From the NCBI GenBank assembly GCA_013153955.1, contig JAADDM010000317.1, positions 1 through 6,345 on the forward strand: a stretch of 6,345 nt of DNA, in the 5' to 3' direction. Below, one piece after another: positions 1 through 5,187 of this stretch. Every line of letters starts with the position of its first letter. Positions within the stretch are counted from its first letter, which is position 1. This DNA is from Gammaproteobacteria bacterium (lineage in GTDB: Bacteria > Pseudomonadota > Gammaproteobacteria > Thiomicrospirales > Thiomicrospiraceae). The notes under the pieces were generated by a model that saw only the letters and a list, made by a program, of their open reading frames with translations, was not told where the DNA came from and did not search any database. The translations under genes were made by a program, and so were the position numbers.

Positions 1-47
1 TAGCCACTGTTTAATCGCCAACTAATCTCCTAGTTAAGCGGTTGCGG

Positions 48-53
48 ATTATA
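48..53 (-). promoter_or_regulatory. Possible -10 box (TATAAT) reading out of the left edge
   Basis: Read on the minus strand, this is a perfect TATAAT preceded by GG and followed by the G+C-rich stretch CCGCAACCGC. A G+C-rich discriminator is typical of stable-RNA and ribosomal-protein promoters in gammaproteobacteria. No good TTGACA-like box lies at 16-18 bp, so the call rests on the -10 alone. Bases 25-31 then read AGGAGAT on the minus strand, which could be a ribosome binding site or plain leader. If real, the promoter serves a gene beyond position 1. The rest of 1-94 shows no complete gene. Confidence 0.35.
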
Positions 54-94
54 CCTGAATAATTCCCACAAAACATAATGTGCTTTTTTAACCC

Positions 95-547
95 TTAAAA
101 TAACGGAGATAAAAACCCGAGTCCATTCAGGCTTTTATATAGCAATATCGCCCCTAAAGGGAGAGAGAAAACCAACATCAGAGCATAGATGGTGAGCACA
201 CTGCCATCTCCCGGTTGATGGTTCATAATGCTAAACACCATTGAAACGGCAAGCAGTAATAGGAACAGGGCAATGACAAGCTCTCCCCAGTAAAAAACGG
301 TATCTGACAGTGAAAAATGTCCCGCCACCAAGAGTGCCAACGTCAATAGCGTCCATACCAACCTGCGCCACACAGGGCCATTTTGGTCAGCTTGATACGC
401 CATCATCCCCAAAAACGATGCCCCTAGAATTTGTAAAAAACCCCAGTCTAGGTAGATGTAACTTGTCCCTGCCATCGCGAACCCTGTAATCCATATCAAG
501 GAAGATAGCTTCTGAGAGATTTCGCCACGTGTTGATTTTTTTGTCAT
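95..547 (-). CDS. Small polytopic membrane protein of unknown function
   Basis: The protein has 150 residues and I do not recognise a family. The N-terminus is short and basic (MTKKSTRGE). It is followed by about five hydrophobic stretches near residues 17-34, 37-50, 61-78, 85-107 and 117-137, so an inner-membrane protein with little soluble mass is likely. There is no signal-peptidase site, metal-binding motif or transporter signature. The ATG at 547 is preceded by GGGAAAGGG, ending only 3 nt upstream; this is a close but usable ribosome binding site. The next ATG (residue 25) would remove the first membrane segment, so the first is preferred. The gene sits 129 bp downstream of gloA. That gap contains an inverted repeat (576-582 with 598-604), so it may have its own leader. 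The reading frame is intact and base use matches its neighbours. Function cannot be assigned from sequence alone. Confidence 0.8.
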   Translation of the reverse strand: MTKKSTRGEISQKLSSLIWITGFAMAGTSYIYLDWGFLQILGASFLGMMAYQADQNGPVWRRLVWTLLTLALLVAGHFSLSDTVFYWGELVIALFLLLLAVSMVFSIMNHQPGDGSVLTIYALMLVFSLPLGAILLYKSLNGLGFLSPLF

Positions 548-575
548 TGACCCTTTCCCATACGTTTTAATGAAA

Positions 576-604
576 TGAATACTTTCAAAAAGGCCTTGTA
601 TTCA
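576..604. repeat. Inverted repeat in the leader of the small membrane protein gene
   Basis: TGAATAC (576-582) and GTATTCA (598-604) are perfect 7-bp inverted arms separated by 15 nt. The spacer contains the 8-bp palindrome AAGGCCTT (590-597). The near arm lies about 29 nt upstream of the start codon at 547. It could be an operator for a dimeric regulator or a leader hairpin; no U-run follows on either strand, so it is not a terminator. A 7-bp repeat can arise by chance. Confidence 0.3.
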
Positions 605-676
605 AATGCAGTTTTAGGATACCTCCACAAAATATTTACATTATTTCCAACCCTGCCATACCTGTTATAAGCCGCT

Positions 677-1075
677 TTATGCCGTTCTAATGTGTCCTTC
701 GCCAATAAACTCTATCGGATAACCATCCGGATCTTCTGCAAAGGCAATAATGGTATTGCCGCCATTCATCGGTCCTGCTTCGCGTGTAATCTTGCCCCCT
801 GCAGTCTTAATGGCCTCTGCTGTCGCATACACATCAGGCACTTCAATGGCAATATGTCCATAGCCCGTCCCTAAATCGTATTCGGAGGTGCCCCAGTTGT
901 ATGTTAGCTCAAGCACCGTATGCGCCTCTTCATTGGCATAGCCTAGAAAAGCTAAGGTAAACTCTCCTTTTGGATACTCTTTTTGGCGTAACAATTCCAT
1001 GCCTAATATTTCGGTATAAAAGGCGATTGATTTTTCCAAATTTCCCACTCTTAACATGGTGTGTAATAAACGCAT
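677..1075 (-). CDS. gloA: Lactoylglutathione lyase (glyoxalase I)
   Basis: Glyoxalase I isomerises the hemithioacetal of methylglyoxal and glutathione to S-lactoylglutathione, the first step of cytosolic methylglyoxal detoxification; glyoxalase II completes it. The 132-residue protein is a single VOC-fold subunit with two beta-alpha-beta-beta-beta modules. It carries the four metal ligands at the positions known from the E. coli Ni-dependent enzyme: H5, E56, H74 and E122. The start MRLLHTMLRV and the motif EDPDGYPIEFI (114-124) are highly typical of GloA. The frame is open 10 codons further upstream, to 1105, but the ATG at 1075 is preferred. It has AGGAG 7 nt upstream, and it alone places the ligands at canonical numbers. 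The length matches the roughly 135-residue E. coli protein, and the lack of the insertion seen in long Zn-type enzymes supports the Ni/Co class. The gene lies 63 bp after the MFS gene on the same strand and may share its transcript. Confidence 0.96.
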   Translation of the reverse strand: MRLLHTMLRVGNLEKSIAFYTEILGMELLRQKEYPKGEFTLAFLGYANEEAHTVLELTYNWGTSEYDLGTGYGHIAIEVPDVYATAEAIKTAGGKITREAGPMNGGNTIIAFAEDPDGYPIEFIGEGHIRTA

Positions 1076-1082
1076 GTCTCTG

Positions 1083-1087
1083 CTCCT
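1083..1087 (-). promoter_or_regulatory. Ribosome binding site that fixes the gloA start
   Basis: On the minus strand this reads AGGAG, separated by 7 nt from the ATG ending at 1075. It argues against the longer frame starting at 1105, because the site would then lie inside the coding sequence. Confidence 0.8.
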
Positions 1088-1101
1088 ATTGTTTGAATAT
1101 C

Positions 1102-1128
1102 TCACTGATTCACTTTAGCCTCAGTGAA
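1102..1128 (-). repeat. Overlapping, mutually exclusive inverted repeats between the MFS gene and gloA
   Basis: On the minus strand the segment TTCACTGA (1121-1128) can pair in two ways. Its TTCACT part (1123-1128) can pair with AGTGAA (1109-1114) across an 8-nt loop. Its TCACTGA part (1121-1127) can pair instead with TCAGTGA (1102-1108) across a 12-nt loop. The arms are short and A+T-rich and no U-run follows, so this is not a normal terminator. It lies between the MFS stop codon and the gloA ribosome binding site and could mark an RNA-processing or stability element. Confidence 0.3.
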
Positions 1129-1138
1129 TGAAAAAATA

Positions 1139-2284
1139 CTATTTAGTCCAGCGCCAGGCGATGACAAAAGCGACCAATACTGCCAGTGCACTAATACCAT
1201 AGCCTAAGAGCGCCCCTCCTGAAGCCCAAGCATAGCCTGCCATTAGCATGCCTAATGCGCCGCCGAGACCATGGCTTGACGCTGCAAAAAGCGCCTGCCC
1301 TTTGCCGTGATGCTTGCCGGTAAAGTAATCATCGATTAGATGAATCGCTGCGGCATGGAAGAGACCAAAACTGGCAGCATGCAGGAGTTGTGCGATGACC
1401 ATCCAGCCTAAACTGGCTTCAAGCGTTCCTGTCATAATCCAACGAATAAACGTCAGGCCGACACTCAGTAAAATAAGGACGCGCACGGTTGAATAGTGCA
1501 GAATTTGTCGCATCCAGAAAAATACCGCCACCTCAGCCAAGACACCTAATGCCCAAAGCACAGCAATGGTGGTCTTATCGTAGCCTAAATCACTCAACTG
1601 AATGGTAAAAAAACCGTAATACACACCATGTGACAGTTGTACCAGAAAGCTCACCACCAGCAAGCTAATCACTTCAGGCCGCTTTAAGACCTCTATAAAC
1701 CCGACAGAGTGCAATGATTCATGTATTGGCTTACCCTCTTTTACCAGATAACTGCTGCCCCACACCAACGCAAGTAAGGCGATTAAATCCCACGGCAGTA
1801 CTGAAACACTGTAGGTCTCTATCTGCCAACCAATAAAGATAACGGCTGCAATAAAGCCGATAGAGCCCCAAAGACGAATATCCCCATAACGGTGTTTCTC
1901 TTCACCCAAGCAGCCAAAGGTATAGGACTCAAACTGCGGTAGCGAGGCGTGCCAAAAGAAACTAAATACCAATACCGTAATCATCACCCCCCAGTAGCTT
2001 TCAAACAGTATCAGTCCGATTGAGCCAAGCAGCGTTAGCCCTGTGGCCACTCTAACCCAGTGAATGGTTTTACCATTACGATCAGCTAACCAGCCCCATA
2101 AATTGGGAGCAACAATTTTGGTTAATAACAATGCCGCGAGTACTTGACCAATCTCTATCGCCGTAAAGTCCAGAGATTGTAAATAAAGACCTAGATAAGG
2201 CAGCAGCGCACCCAGTACACTAAAGTAGAGAAAGTAGTGTAAAGACAAGCGTTTATGGGCGGATTGATAAGTACATTCAGGCAT
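1139..2284 (-). CDS. MFS transporter, HcaT/LacY-like (MFS_1-like family)
   Basis: This 381-residue inner-membrane protein has about twelve hydrophobic helices in two bundles, with a hydrophilic break near residues 180-202. It matches the length and style of the E. coli 3-phenylpropionate transporter HcaT (about 379 residues) and its relatives. The first helix begins near residue 14, with the family-like pattern of a short N-tail then LHYFLYFSVLGALLPYLGLY. The major-facilitator loop 2-3 motif is present as GWLADRNGK (64-72). GDIRLWGSIGFI (134-145) is the helix-5 signature shared with LacY-type sugar/H+ symporters. Proton-coupled transport of a small organic solute is likely, but the substrate cannot be read from sequence, so no symbol is given. 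The ATG at 2284 has only a poor ribosome binding site: AAGG, 12 nt upstream and inside a palindrome. The gene is 114 bp downstream of aroC but separated from it by a terminator, and 63 bp upstream of gloA. Confidence 0.9.
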   Translation of the reverse strand: MPECTYQSAHKRLSLHYFLYFSVLGALLPYLGLYLQSLDFTAIEIGQVLAALLLTKIVAPNLWGWLADRNGKTIHWVRVATGLTLLGSIGLILFESYWGVMITVLVFSFFWHASLPQFESYTFGCLGEEKHRYGDIRLWGSIGFIAAVIFIGWQIETYSVSVLPWDLIALLALVWGSSYLVKEGKPIHESLHSVGFIEVLKRPEVISLLVVSFLVQLSHGVYYGFFTIQLSDLGYDKTTIAVLWALGVLAEVAVFFWMRQILHYSTVRVLILLSVGLTFIRWIMTGTLEASLGWMVIAQLLHAASFGLFHAAAIHLIDDYFTGKHHGKGQALFAASSHGLGGALGMLMAGYAWASGGALLGYGISALAVLVAFVIAWRWTK

Positions 2285-2296
2285 TCAGAGTGCTGA

Positions 2297-2309
2297 CCTT
2301 AAATTAAGG
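2297..2309. promoter_or_regulatory. 13-bp perfect palindrome upstream of the MFS gene, possible operator
   Basis: CCTTAA (2297-2302) and TTAAGG (2304-2309) flank a single A, 12 nt before the MFS start codon. A one-base centre cannot form a tight RNA loop over the full length, so a binding site for a dimeric repressor is the likelier meaning. It covers the only AAGG available as a ribosome binding site, so a bound protein or a leader structure could affect expression. No cognate regulator gene is visible nearby. Confidence 0.35.
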
Positions 2310-2336
2310 GGGGCGGTTACAAAAACCTATATAAAC

Positions 2337-2370
2337 AAAAACGGAGCATTTATGAGAATAAATACTCCGT
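2337..2370 (-). terminator. Intrinsic terminator of aroC
   Basis: On the minus strand, arms at 2358-2370 and 2341-2353 form a 13-bp stem with a 4-nt loop, followed by TTTTGTTTATAT. The seventh pair is a U-G wobble in minus-strand RNA but a C-A mismatch in plus-strand RNA. The structure is therefore fully paired only in the aroC direction. It starts 28 nt after the aroC stop codon. Confidence 0.85.
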
Positions 2371-2398
2371 CAAAAAACTATTTTTCAAAGCGAGTGAA

Positions 2399-3499
2399 CT
2401 AGTCAGAGGCGTGTGCTAAATCCATAATAGGGGCAACGACATCGCCATTCTGAGCACGATTTCGCATAAACTGATCTAACAGAATAATCGCCATTTTTGC
2501 CTCAGCAATCGGTGTCGCCCTAATGCCGACACACGGATCATGACGCCCCTTGGTCACCATCTCAACAGCTTCTCCTGCTGTATTAATACTGCGGCCAGGG
2601 GTCATAATACTCGAGGTGGGTTTTAGCGCGATATGGGCAATAATATCCTGCCCAGTGGAAATCCCCCCTAAAATACCGCCAGCATGATTTGACTCAAACC
2701 CATTGGGGGTCATCTCATCACGATGCTCAGTCCCAAGCTGAGCGGCTACCGCAAAGCCATCCCCAATTTCAACGCCTTTCACAGCGTTAATGCTCATCAG
2801 CGCATGCGCCAACTCAGCATCTAATCGATCAAAGATGGGTTCGCCTAGCCCAACAGGGACATTTTTAGCCACTATGGTAATCTTCGCACCCACAGAGTTC
2901 TTCTGCTTTAACAAGGCATCCATATAGCTGCGAATCTCTTCTGTTTTTTCAGGATCAGGACAAAAATATTCGTTACTGTTATCAAACGGCCAACTAACAT
3001 TATCAACCACAATCGGCCCTAACTGAGACAGGTAACCTTTAATTTCAACCCCTAAACGTTCTTTAAGGTATTTTTTAGCGATTGCTCCTGCCGCGACACG
3101 CATCGCAGTTTCGCGTGCTGAAGAGCGCCCGCCCCCACGATAGTCACGCAGGCCATACTTCTGGGTATAGGTATAATCAGCATGGGAAGGACGAAAAGTT
3201 TCAGCCACTTTTGAGTAGTCCTGAGAGCGCTGGTCTTTATTGTGAATAATTAGACCAATCGGTGTGCCCGTCGTTTTGCCTTCAAACACCCCTGACAAAA
3301 TTTGCACTTCATCCGCTTCTCTTCTCGCTGTTGCATGCTTAGAAGTGCCTGGTTTACGGCGATCTAACTCTTTTTGGATATCCGCTTCACACAACGCCAT
3401 GCCAGGAGGACACCCATCGACAATACACCCTAAAGCGATGCCGTGACTCTCACCAAAGGTGGTCACTTTAAAATTTTGTCCCAGTGTATTTCCTGACAT
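2399..3499 (-). CDS. aroC: Chorismate synthase
   Basis: Chorismate synthase converts 5-enolpyruvylshikimate-3-phosphate to chorismate with loss of phosphate, the last step of the cytosolic shikimate pathway. It needs reduced FMN, which is not consumed. The 366-residue protein matches the bacterial norm (about 360) and contains all three family signatures: GESHGIALGCIVDG (16-29), GRSSARETAMRVAAGA (124-139) and RHDPCVGIRATPIAEA (319-334). The conserved active-site histidines are H19 in GESHG and H106 in RPSHADYTY. The N-terminus MSGNTLGQNFKVTTFGESHG is the classic form, so the ATG at 3499 is secure; AGTAGG lies 4 nt upstream. A weak TAGAAT box on the minus strand at 3538-3543 may be its -10. 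The gene ends at its own terminator and diverges from the thioesterase gene. No truncation or missing key residue is seen. Confidence 0.98.
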   Translation of the reverse strand: MSGNTLGQNFKVTTFGESHGIALGCIVDGCPPGMALCEADIQKELDRRKPGTSKHATARREADEVQILSGVFEGKTTGTPIGLIIHNKDQRSQDYSKVAETFRPSHADYTYTQKYGLRDYRGGGRSSARETAMRVAAGAIAKKYLKERLGVEIKGYLSQLGPIVVDNVSWPFDNSNEYFCPDPEKTEEIRSYMDALLKQKNSVGAKITIVAKNVPVGLGEPIFDRLDAELAHALMSINAVKGVEIGDGFAVAAQLGTEHRDEMTPNGFESNHAGGILGGISTGQDIIAHIALKPTSSIMTPGRSINTAGEAVEMVTKGRHDPCVGIRATPIAEAKMAIILLDQFMRNRAQNGDVVAPIMDLAHASD

Positions 3500-3537
3500 A
3501 AGCCTACTTCTTTTTAAATCTGAATGATAATCTGTGT

Positions 3538-3543
3538 ATTCTA
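3538..3543 (-). promoter_or_regulatory. aroC: Possible -10 box of aroC
   Basis: The minus strand reads GGTAGAATAC, a 5/6 match to TATAAT, about 38 nt upstream of the aroC ATG. The best upstream partner, TGCAAA at about 16 bp, is a poor -35. The identification depends mainly on position in the divergent intergenic region. Confidence 0.35.
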
Positions 3544-3588
3544 CCTAAAAAGCGCATTCTTTGCATTCCCACCCCCACGAAATAACCG

Positions 3589-3594
3589 TAGAAT
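3589..3594 (+). promoter_or_regulatory. Possible -10 box of the thioesterase gene
   Basis: The plus strand reads CGTAGAATAG, the same TAGAAT hexamer used on the opposite strand 45 bp away. A transcript starting near 3601 would leave a leader of about 26 nt to the TTG at 3627, or about 68 nt to the ATG at 3669. No convincing -35 is found at standard spacing; TTGCAT at 3561-3566 is too far, at 22 bp. Confidence 0.3.
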
Positions 3595-3668
3595 AGCCTG
3601 AAAGCAATCCCCTAGAAAGGGAATCATTGTTTGCAATATCTCTGAATAAAAAGACGAGTGACCTCTTT

Positions 3669-4088
3669 ATGAACTGGCAGACCCCACACCCTTTTATTAT
3701 TTCCAAAACCGTAGAACCCGATGCACTGGATTTTTTGCAGCATGTGAATAATAAAGTCTATTTAGAGTGGATGGAGCAAGTCGCTTGGCAGCACAGTCTC
3801 TCAGTTGGCATTGACCAAACCACACAAAGAAACCTAAACCGTATTATGGTCATTAAAAGCCATCAAATGCAGTATCTTGCTGGCGCATATTTAGGGGATG
3901 AACTATTGATTGCTACCTGGCTAGGCAAGCAGGTTGGTTGTTGTTTGCGAGAACGACATACGCAGATTATTCGAGAAAAGGATCAAAAGACGATTTTTGC
4001 AGCCACCTCGGAATTTGTCTGCGTTGATTTAAAACGCTTAAAACCAAAGCGGATTCCTGACGAATTTATAGCACCTTATATTAATTAA
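3669..4088 (+). CDS. Acyl-CoA thioesterase-like protein (hot-dog fold, 4HBT family)
   Basis: This 139-residue cytosolic protein of the 4-hydroxybenzoyl-CoA thioesterase superfamily (YbgC/FadM-like) probably hydrolyses an acyl-CoA or acyl-ACP thioester. The diagnostic stretch is LDFLQHVNNKVYLEWME, residues 20-36. D21 corresponds to the catalytic Asp of the D-x-x-G-H-x-N-N motif, followed by H25 and N27-N28; the usual Gly before His is replaced by Gln (Q24). The helix with EWMEQVAWQHS and the later strands (LLIATWLGKQVG, TIFAATSEFVCVDL) complete a single hot-dog domain. Family members usually form dimers or tetramers, and the substrate is unknown. The start is uncertain. A TTG at 3627 with AAAGGG 5 nt upstream would add 14 residues. 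The ATG at 3669 places the first strand about eight residues in, as is usual, but has only a weak GAG upstream. The gene diverges from aroC and converges on djlA with a 25-bp gap that holds no evident terminator. Confidence 0.87.
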   Translation: MNWQTPHPFIISKTVEPDALDFLQHVNNKVYLEWMEQVAWQHSLSVGIDQTTQRNLNRIMVIKSHQMQYLAGAYLGDELLIATWLGKQVGCCLRERHTQIIREKDQKTIFAATSEFVCVDLKRLKPKRIPDEFIAPYIN

Positions 4089-4113
4089 AACCAACTTAGC
4101 CTTTTAGATACGA

Positions 4114-4938
4114 TTACTTTGATTTTAGCTTTTTAATCGCTTCAAATGCGGCATTTACATCCTGCATTTTTTCTGTCGCAGCTTTAATATCTTCGTCGTC
4201 CATCCCTTTACCATGCATAAAATCAGGATGATTTTCTTTAACCAAACGTCGATAGGCTTTTTTAATCGTGGCAAAGTCATCCGTTGACTGACAACCCAGT
4301 ACTGCATAAGGGTCTTTTGCCATTTCAGGACTTGAGAAAGCGGAGCCGCCCTGTCCATTAACTTGATCAATGAATAGCTGAATTTGCTCTTTATTAAAGG
4401 TCATCAGCTGGCCAATTTCAAAGAGCATGTTAAGCGTCTTATCAGACAAGCCATCCAACGTGGCAAAACTAATCAACTGCAACATCGCTCCAGCCCGAAC
4501 CTCTAGGCCTGAACGGCTCAATGTCTGACAGTAATAAGAGATAGGGTTTTCATCGTTTTTGGCTTTATTCGCTAGGTCAAACAGCTTTTTCTTAGCTGAG
4601 GCAATCAACATTTCTGGCACGCCTGATTGCTGCATCGCTTTGGTCATTGATTTAATGGTATCACTCATGAATTCAACTTCAAGCGAACTGATTTTGCCAT
4701 CACTTCTGGCAACTTTGGCCATCAACGCAATAATTTCTTCAGGGATACTCATATGCGTTTTAGTGTATTGATTACTTGTGAAGTTCTTGTAAGCTTCATC
4801 AAAACTTTCGCTGTGTTTAACCGACTTATAGGCATCCACACCAATGTTCACTGTTTTGCGTGTGCCTTTAAATACCAGCCCAATCAGCTTAAAAAAGATA
4901 ACCACAAAAATCAGAATAAAATATTTTAAAAAACGCAC
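4114..4938 (-). CDS. djlA: DjlA-like membrane-anchored J-domain co-chaperone with TerB-like domain
   Basis: The 274-residue protein has the same architecture and length as E. coli DjlA (about 271). A single N-terminal membrane segment (residues 4-24) precedes a central all-helical TerB-like domain (about 62-195) and a C-terminal J domain (209-274). The TerB part has two acidic metal-site-like motifs, ARSDGKISSLE (77-87) and ATLDGLSDK (159-167). In the J domain, DPYAVLG begins helix I, KKAYRRLVKENHPD holds helix II and the essential HPD tripeptide (237-239), and NAAFEAIKK forms helix III. J domains stimulate the ATPase of DnaK-type Hsp70; DjlA does so at the cytoplasmic face of the inner membrane, and in enterics affects envelope-stress and capsule signalling. 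The start is GTG, supported by AAGG 7 nt upstream. The gene appears monocistronic. The J domain is certain; orthology with DjlA is inferred from architecture. Confidence 0.9.
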   Translation of the reverse strand: MRFLKYFILIFVVIFFKLIGLVFKGTRKTVNIGVDAYKSVKHSESFDEAYKNFTSNQYTKTHMSIPEEIIALMAKVARSDGKISSLEVEFMSDTIKSMTKAMQQSGVPEMLIASAKKKLFDLANKAKNDENPISYYCQTLSRSGLEVRAGAMLQLISFATLDGLSDKTLNMLFEIGQLMTFNKEQIQLFIDQVNGQGGSAFSSPEMAKDPYAVLGCQSTDDFATIKKAYRRLVKENHPDFMHGKGMDDEDIKAATEKMQDVNAAFEAIKKLKSK

Positions 4939-4945
4939 ACATTCA

Positions 4946-4949
4946 CCTT
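4946..4949 (-). promoter_or_regulatory. Ribosome binding site supporting the GTG start of djlA
   Basis: The minus strand reads TAAGGTGA, with AAGG 7 nt before the GTG at 4938. An overlapping out-of-frame ATG lies at 4940-4942; it does not continue the DjlA frame. Confidence 0.65.
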
Positions 4950-4994
4950 AGTAATAACTCTAAAAACAGTTCTCAAGCAACATAGAACCCTGTG

Positions 4995-5035
4995 CACTGA
5001 TTGTACGGGTTAGCCACCGTTTTACAACACTGATT
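4995..5035 (-). repeat. Direct repeat AATCAGTG flanking the djlA promoter
   Basis: Exact 8-bp copies lie at 5028-5035 (just upstream of the -35) and 4995-5002 (overlapping the downstream end of the -10). They are in the same orientation and 33 bp apart, close to three helical turns. This would suit two protomers of a regulator on one DNA face, but two 8-mers could also match by chance. Confidence 0.35.
5000..5027 (-). promoter_or_regulatory. djlA: Probable sigma-70 promoter of djlA
   Basis: On the minus strand TTGTAA (5022-5027) and TACAAT (5000-5005) are separated by 16 bp, matching 4/6 and 5/6 of the consensus boxes. Transcription would start near 4993, giving a leader of about 55 nt before the GTG. 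The position is right: downstream of the chemoreceptor terminator and upstream of djlA. Two copies of AATCAGTG, 33 bp apart, flank the promoter. Confidence 0.5.
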
Positions 5036-5122
5036 TTTACTGTCATGCGTAGACCTAGCCACTTTGAAACACCTCGCCTGAGTCCGTAGAACAACCTAAC
5101 GTGATTGCCGTATTTATTGATG

Positions 5123-5159
5123 AAAAAAAAGGGCGCACCCTATTCAGGGTGCGCCCTTT
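5123..5159 (-). terminator. Strong intrinsic terminator of the chemoreceptor gene
   Basis: The arms 5128-5141 and 5146-5159 form a perfect 14-bp stem with a 4-nt loop; the core is GGGCGCACCCT. In the minus direction it runs straight into eight U residues. It begins 28 nt after the chemoreceptor stop codon. In the plus direction the stem ends in TTTATAC, so termination there would be weak, though no plus-strand gene needs it. Confidence 0.95.
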
Positions 5160-5187
5160 ATACAAACATGTTATTTACGATTCAGCT

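Noticed and set aside
12..51. Nested short inverted repeats near the left edge (AACTA 20-24 with TAGTT 31-35; TAATC 12-16 with GATTA 47-51)
   Set aside because: Arms of 5 bp with irregular internal loops and no U-run are too weak to call a structured RNA or terminator.
692..874. 60-codon plus-strand open frame inside gloA
   Set aside because: It lies wholly within the well-supported gloA frame on the opposite strand, and its Cys/Arg-rich translation resembles no protein family.
3264..3446. 60-codon plus-strand open frame inside aroC
   Set aside because: Antisense shadow of the conserved N-terminal half of chorismate synthase, with no independent protein features.
3556..3580. Sigma-54-like GG-N10-GC element on the minus strand upstream of aroC
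   Set aside because: Only the invariant dinucleotides fit; the rest of the TGGCAC/TTGC consensus is absent. The C-rich tract makes a chance match likely, and no enhancer-type site or regulator is nearby.
4089..4113. Shared bidirectional terminator between the convergent thioesterase and djlA genes
   Set aside because: The 25-bp gap is A+T-rich but contains no inverted repeat long enough to form a stem.
4155..4370. 71-codon minus-strand frame overlapping djlA
   Set aside because: A +1/-1 shadow of the J-domain coding region. The DjlA frame carries the HPD motif and has a good ribosome binding site; this one has neither.
4559..4771. 70-codon plus-strand frame, hydrophobic, inside djlA
   Set aside because: Antisense of the TerB-like domain. 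Its apparent hydrophobicity follows from the complement of helix-forming codons, and no upstream site supports it.
5011..5062. TAGCCAC repeated at 5011-5017 and 5056-5062, and also at 1-7
   Set aside because: A 7-mer three times in 6.3 kb with irregular spacing is within chance. It shows no array, target-site or mobile-element structure.
4939..5127. Possible tRNA or small RNA gene in the gap between djlA and the chemoreceptor terminator
   Set aside because: No cloverleaf, T-loop (GTTCGA-like) or strong hairpin with a U-run was found. The djlA promoter and its flanking repeats explain the part nearest djlA; nothing is evident in about 5036-5122.
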